This document shows positions 6,273 to 9,454 of a stretch of DNA of 9,454 nt, piece after piece. Position 1 is the first letter of the stretch, and each line of letters begins with the position of its first letter. The notes under the pieces were generated by a model. The model was given only the letters and a program-made list of their open reading frames with translations, had not been told where the DNA came from and made no database searches. The position numbers and the translations under genes were made by a program. This DNA comes from DATAVB01 sp040414495 (lineage in GTDB: Bacteria > Actinomycetota > Actinomycetes > Mycobacteriales > QHCD01): NCBI GenBank assembly GCA_040414495.1, contig JBEDUI010000215.1, positions 1 to 9,454 on the forward strand. The letters run 5' to 3'.

Positions 6273-6300
6273 ACGGTAGCCGTCGATCAGCCTTCGGCAA
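6273..6300 (-). promoter_or_regulatory. Promoter of the Rieske-DUF2231 gene
   Basis: On the minus strand TTGCCG (6300-6295) and TACCGT (6278-6273) are separated by 16 bp, and the -10 lies six bases before the ATG, predicting a leaderless transcript. An inverted repeat GACGG-TAG-CCGTC (6272-6284) covers the -10 box and could be an operator. This is the best-spaced promoter in the window. Confidence 0.55.
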
Positions 6301-6382
6301 GGTCAGTCGGCGTTCTGGCCCGTACGGTGCTGATTTCCCGCAATGGCTATTCCCAGTGTGCGGTGTGCCTCTGTGCCGCTGC

Positions 6383-6402
6383 GCTGGGTAGCTGGGTATC
6401 TT
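6383..6402 (+). promoter_or_regulatory. Putative recQ promoter: tandem GCTGGGTA with -10 TATCTT
   Basis: GCTGGGTA occurs twice head to tail (6383-6398). The second copy runs into TATCTT (6397-6402), a TANNNT -10 box eight bases before the recQ ATG. No convincing -35 was seen and I found no LexA-type box. The rest of the 144-bp divergent Rieske-recQ gap shows nothing else recognisable. Confidence 0.4.
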
Positions 6403-6410
6403 CGGCAGCG

Positions 6411-8060
6411 ATGACTATGACGCCCGCCGCAGTTGCCCATGCCCTGTTCGATTTCCAGTTGCGTCCGTCCCAGGACCAGGCCATCAGCGCGGTCGTGTCC
6501 GGCCGGGACACGCTGGCGGTCCTGCCCACGGGCAGCGGCAAGAGCGCGATTTATCAGGTAGCGGGTTTGTCGATCGGCGATCTGACGTTGGTCATTTCCC
6601 CGCTGATCGCCCTACAACGGGATCAGCTCCGGTCAATTGCCGGACGCTCGTTCGCCGAACGCGGGACGATTGATGCCAGACTGCTGAATTCTACGCAGAA
6701 GGCGCACGAGCGACAGGACACTCTGGACCGATTGGCAAACGGTGACCTGGACTTTCTACTCGTTGGGCCCGAACAACTGACGAATGCCGAAACCCTGGAC
6801 GCGGTGAAGAACGGTGCCCGTAAGGTCGGCTTGTTCGTGATCGACGAGGCGCACCTGGTCAGCGAATGGGGTCAGGAGTTCCGGCCGGAATACCTGCGGT
6901 TGGCCGATGCGATCACCGAATTGGGCCGGCCGACGATCCTGGCGTTGACGGCGACGGCCGCACCGCCGGTGCAGGCCGATATCACCCGGCGACTGGATAT
7001 GCGGTCGCCCGAGGTGGTGGTCGCCGATTTCGACCGGCCGAATATCACGTTGGCCATGCGTCGAACGCAATCGAGCAAAAAGGAGGCGTTGGCGGTTGAT
7101 GATCGGTGCGTGGAGGTACTGATCGAGCACGAAACGCCCGCGCTCATTTACGCGCTCACGCATGCGCGCTGCGAATCGCTGGCTGATCGCATGCGGCTGG
7201 ATGCTTTTCGCGCCGCTCCGTATCACGGCGGAATGTCGGCCCAGGCCCGATCCGATGTCCAGGACCGGTTCTTCTCTGGCCAGTTGGATGTCGTCGTCGC
7301 CACCAGTGCGTTCGGGATGGGTATTGACAAACCGGATATTCGGACCGTGGTGCACGCCGGGGTTCCCGGAAGCATCGACGACTATTACCAGGAGATTGGG
7401 CGGGCCGGCCGGGACGGGGAACCGGCCGCCGCTGTCCTCGTCTACGACGCCCGCACGATCCGCATTCCGCGTCTACTTGCCGCTCGTACGCATCTGGGCG
7501 AAGCGACCTTCCACCGGGTGGTCGACGCGATCGAAAACGCCGCTGGGCCTATTCCTGTAACCGAATTGGTCATCGCGGCCGATGTTCCCGCGCACGCGGT
7601 CGACCGGGTGGTCAACGAATTGACCGAATTGGGGTTCGTCCAGCTCACCGGGTCCGGTCGGCATCGCATCGTCGAACCGGCCGGGCAGTTGCCGCGGCCG
7701 GCCGAGCTGACCGAGCAGCTGGTGGCGTTGGATCAGCGACGGCAGGCCGTATTGACCAGCCGCATCAACTCGGCCCGGGAATACGCCGAAAGCGTGCATT
7801 GCCGCCGGGCCGAGCTGCTGGCGTATTTCGGTGAGAATTACGCGCCGCCCTGTAATAACTGCGACAATGACCGACATTCGGGGACCAGGTCGGCGGGGCG
7901 CCCGTCGGTGAGCGGGGGAGTTCCGGTCCATCATCGACTGTGGGGTGATGGTCAGCTGCTCAGCCGCGATGACCACGAGTTGCTGGTCTATTTCACCAAC
8001 GTTGGGTACAAACACCTGACCGCGTCCACATTGACCACCGGGATCCTGCGGCAGCTCTGA
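6411..8060 (+). CDS. recQ: RecQ-family ATP-dependent DNA helicase
   Basis: This is a 549-residue SF2 3'-5' DNA helicase acting in recombination and repair of stalled or damaged DNA. Motifs in order: motif 0 FDFQLRPSQDQAI (13-25), Walker A PTGSGKS (39-45), DEAH (145-148) followed by LVSEWGQEFRPEY, motif III LTATA (179-183), motif V ATSAFGMGIDKPDI (297-310) and motif VI QEIGRAGRDG (327-336). A winged helix (about 365-420) precedes the zinc region CRRAELLAYFGE (from C464), then CNNCDND at 481-487. Zinc-site spacing is normal, but the fourth Cys is D487. Residues 504-549 form a WG-type beta domain (VHHRLWGDGQLL, VYFTNVGYKHLT), like that of many actinobacterial RecQ proteins. There is no HRDC domain. 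The ATG is chosen by homology and by the nearby TATCTT box; an ATG two codons on is possible. AlkA follows after 17 bp. Confidence 0.93.
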   Translation: MTMTPAAVAHALFDFQLRPSQDQAISAVVSGRDTLAVLPTGSGKSAIYQVAGLSIGDLTLVISPLIALQRDQLRSIAGRSFAERGTIDARLLNSTQKAHERQDTLDRLANGDLDFLLVGPEQLTNAETLDAVKNGARKVGLFVIDEAHLVSEWGQEFRPEYLRLADAITELGRPTILALTATAAPPVQADITRRLDMRSPEVVVADFDRPNITLAMRRTQSSKKEALAVDDRCVEVLIEHETPALIYALTHARCESLADRMRLDAFRAAPYHGGMSAQARSDVQDRFFSGQLDVVVATSAFGMGIDKPDIRTVVHAGVPGSIDDYYQEIGRAGRDGEPAAAVLVYDARTIRIPRLLAARTHLGEATFHRVVDAIENAAGPIPVTELVIAADVPAHAVDRVVNELTELGFVQLTGSGRHRIVEPAGQLPRPAELTEQLVALDQRRQAVLTSRINSAREYAESVHCRRAELLAYFGENYAPPCNNCDNDRHSGTRSAGRPSVSGGVPVHHRLWGDGQLLSRDDHELLVYFTNVGYKHLTASTLTTGILRQL

Positions 8061-8064
8061 GGCG

Positions 8065-8070
8065 TACTGT
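8065..8070 (+). promoter_or_regulatory. Putative -10 box in front of the glycosylase gene
   Basis: TACTGT lies seven bases before the ATG at 8078, within the 17-bp gap after the recQ stop. It suggests the glycosylase may have its own leaderless transcript besides read-through from recQ. No -35 at proper spacing was seen. Confidence 0.35.
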
Positions 8071-8077
8071 TTTACGG

Positions 8078-8746
8078 ATGACGCGGCAGCGAACGAAGAC
8101 GCCGGAAGATCAGCTGCGCCGGGCCGATTCGGTCCTCGGCGCGATCATCGACGAGGTCATCTCCGGCAACGGCGGCCAGCCGCTCACGATCGGACCCGAT
8201 CCGACCTCGCCACCGGACCCGAACATGCCCACCGACCCGTACGCCTCGCTGGTGCGCGGGATCGTCAGCCAAAACATTTCCGGCTACGCGTCGCGATCGA
8301 TTTATCGGAAATTGACAGAGCGTTACGGCGGTCGTCCGCCTAAGCCGGAGGAAATTCTTGCCGACGATCCCGACGAAATGCGCGTGGCCGCTGGCCTGTC
8401 CCGGGCCAAAACGGCATCGCTACGGTCGCTGGCCGAGCACCTCATCTCCGGTGAGCTTGATCTGGACCGGTTGCCGGATCTGCCCGATGAGGAGATCGTC
8501 ACCAAGCTGAGCACGGTGCGGGGGATCGGCCGGTGGACGGCTCAGATGTATCTCATGTTCTCGCTGCGACGGCCGGATATCCTGCCGGTCGGCGATCTTG
8601 AGTTGCGGCGCGAGGTAGAACGGTTATATGGATTGCCGGGCCTGCCGACGCCGGCCGAGTTGGAGCAGATCGCTGAGCCGTGGCGTCCCTACCGGACATT
8701 GGCGTCGATCTATCTGTGGCATAAGGCCGAATCGCCGGCGCACTAG
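8078..8746 (+). CDS. AlkA-type DNA-3-methyladenine glycosylase (HhH-GPD superfamily)
   Basis: This 222-residue monofunctional base-excision glycosylase is expected to remove alkylated bases such as 3-methyladenine and so start base-excision repair. LVRGIVSQNISGYASRSIY (58-76) is the family helix that opens the HhH-GPD fold. LSTVRGIGRWTAQMYLMFSL (144-163) is the helix-hairpin-helix, and LPVGDLELRREV (169-180) carries the catalytic Asp, D173. No C-terminal Cys cluster of the EndoIII type is present, which favours AlkA over an Fe-S glycosylase or lyase. The AlkA N-terminal TBP-like domain is missing, so this is the short form. The start is the ATG 17 bp after recQ, preceded by TACTGT. The pairing with recQ suggests a joint role in handling alkylation damage at replication forks, which is an inference. 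Confidence 0.92.
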   Translation: MTRQRTKTPEDQLRRADSVLGAIIDEVISGNGGQPLTIGPDPTSPPDPNMPTDPYASLVRGIVSQNISGYASRSIYRKLTERYGGRPPKPEEILADDPDEMRVAAGLSRAKTASLRSLAEHLISGELDLDRLPDLPDEEIVTKLSTVRGIGRWTAQMYLMFSLRRPDILPVGDLELRREVERLYGLPGLPTPAELEQIAEPWRPYRTLASIYLWHKAESPAH

Positions 8747-8999
8747 CTACGTTCTTTCGTCAGCGTAGGGCGTAGCGCGTAGACCGCGCACCTCGCGTCC
8801 ACTGAGGACTGAGGACTATCTGCGATTCTCGGTCTCGGTCTCGGTCCGTGCCTGTGCGCCAGGCTGGATCGGATCCGGCCCAGCGCACCGGACGGAAGAT
8901 CGTTCACGGGCACGCCGAAACCCCGCACTCAGCTCGGGCCGGGCGAGTTCGGTTACCGCCGGAGTGAGATCGGGCCGGCGTTCTCTCCTCGGCGTTAGG
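8747..8999. repeat. Convergent spacer with three clustered short tandem repeats
   Basis: No gene is convincing in this 253-bp spacer between convergent stops. Within about 85 bp it holds CGTAG three times at a 7-bp period (8764-8782), ACTGAGG 2.4 times (8801-8817) and TCTCGG 3.3 times (8827-8846). A weak inverted repeat, CGCCGG-N12-CCGGCG at 8957-8980, could be part of a terminator for the HNH gene but lacks a U-tract. Confidence 0.6.
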
Positions 9000-9454
9000 T
9001 TATCCGCTGGGGAGGCCGGGTTGGTCGTGCATGGTGTTGCGGCGGGGTTGTTGCTGCGGATCGATGATGGGTGGTGGGATGACGTGCGGAATGCCTTCGA
9101 GGAAGGTGATCTGCCAACCTTTGTGGTGCACGATCCAGTGATGTCGATGGCAGAGCAGCACGAGATTGCCTAAAGACGTTGGTCCGCCGTCGGCCCAGTG
9201 TTTGACGTGATGTGTCTGGCACCAGGCGGCGGGGGCTGTGCAGCCGGGGTGTACGCAGCCGATGTCGCGGGCGACGACGGCGCGGCGGATGGCTGGTGGG
9301 ATGGTGCGGGTGGCCCGGCCGATATCTAACGGCTCACTCGCGCTGCCGAGCAGGATCGGAATGATCGATGCGTCGCAGGCGATGCGGCGGGCGGCTTCGG
9401 CGGTGATGGCGGCTCCGGTGCCGAGTGTTCCGGTGCCGGGACGCCGTGTTGGAG
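9000..9454 (-). CDS. HNH nuclease-domain protein, DUF222/13E12 type (partial, N-terminus beyond the right edge)
   Basis: The C-terminal 151 residues are visible; the frame is open to the right edge and stops with TAA at 9002-9000. The segment ITAEAARRIACDASIIPILL (preceded by GTGTLGTGAA) and then TIPPAIRRAVVARDIGC is the tail of the DUF222 region. The HNH domain follows: CVHPGCTAPAAWCQTHHVKH, WADGGPTSLGNLVLLCHRHH and IVHHKGW. The paired Cys residues and the H/N/H residues match the zinc-bracing and catalytic positions of this group. These proteins are multi-copy in many actinobacterial genomes and their function is poorly defined. They are often annotated as 13E12 repeat-family proteins and thought to be DNA nucleases, possibly mobile. 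A Pro-rich, Gln-rich C-terminus (PHVIPPPIIDPQQQPRRN) follows the domain. It is convergent with the glycosylase gene. Confidence 0.9.
   Translation of the reverse strand, partial: PTRRPGTGTLGTGAAITAEAARRIACDASIIPILLGSASEPLDIGRATRTIPPAIRRAVVARDIGCVHPGCTAPAAWCQTHHVKHWADGGPTSLGNLVLLCHRHHWIVHHKGWQITFLEGIPHVIPPPIIDPQQQPRRNTMHDQPGLPSG

Noticed and set aside
6105..6410. A 102-residue upstream extension of RecQ
   Set aside because: It lies over the start of the opposite-strand Rieske gene and its promoter, and RecQ family similarity begins only at the ATG at 6411.
6267..6410. A LexA or PafBC-type DNA-damage box before recQ
   Set aside because: I looked for GAAC-N4-GTTC-like palindromes and for the TTGTCRGTG-N8-TANNNT pattern; neither is present.
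8031..8070. TTGACC at 8031 as a -35 for the TACTGT box
   Set aside because: The spacing is 28 bp, too long for a promoter.
8743..8928. A 61-codon minus-strand frame in the convergent spacer
   Set aside because: It runs through the microrepeats, has no motif and no supported start. It is not counted as a gene.

Overview
The window looks like a piece of an actinobacterial chromosome. The DNA is GC-rich (judged by eye, not computed). It holds genes typical of Actinomycetota: a PadR regulator, an actinobacterial-style RecQ with a C-terminal WG-type beta domain, and an HNH protein of the DUF222/13E12 group. Several genes have a TANNNT -10 box only 6-8 nt before the ATG, the arrangement expected for leaderless mRNAs. 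No genus can be assigned.

Layout. (1) 1-1817: a PadR-type repressor and an APC amino-acid/amine permease (cut by the left edge) form a minus-strand pair with a 4-bp ATGA overlap. They diverge from a small VOC (glyoxalase-fold) gene. A 19-bp operator-like inverted repeat lies between them. (2) 1814-5378: a Gfo/Idh/MocA dehydrogenase and an MFS transporter lie together on the minus strand. The transporter diverges from a TetR regulator across a 328-bp gap rich in inverted repeats, including a perfect 30-bp palindrome. This reads as a regulator-transporter-oxidoreductase cassette whose substrate cannot be read from the sequence. (3) 5385-6266: a membrane DUF2231 domain fused to a Rieske [2Fe-2S] domain, convergent with tetR. 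(4) 6411-8746: a RecQ-family helicase and an AlkA-type DNA glycosylase lie 17 bp apart and form a likely DNA-repair pair. (5) 8747-8999: a convergent spacer with three clustered short tandem repeats. (6) 9000-9454: the C-terminal part of a DUF222/13E12-type HNH protein, cut by the right edge.

Most genes belong to well-known families, and I see no clear new multi-gene system. The best second-look items are the PadR operator, the inverted repeats before tetR, the recurrent leaderless -10 spacing, the RecQ zinc site with Asp in place of the fourth Cys, and the basic, AT-richer tail of the PadR protein. No tRNA, rRNA, CRISPR array, insertion sequence or attachment site was recognised.
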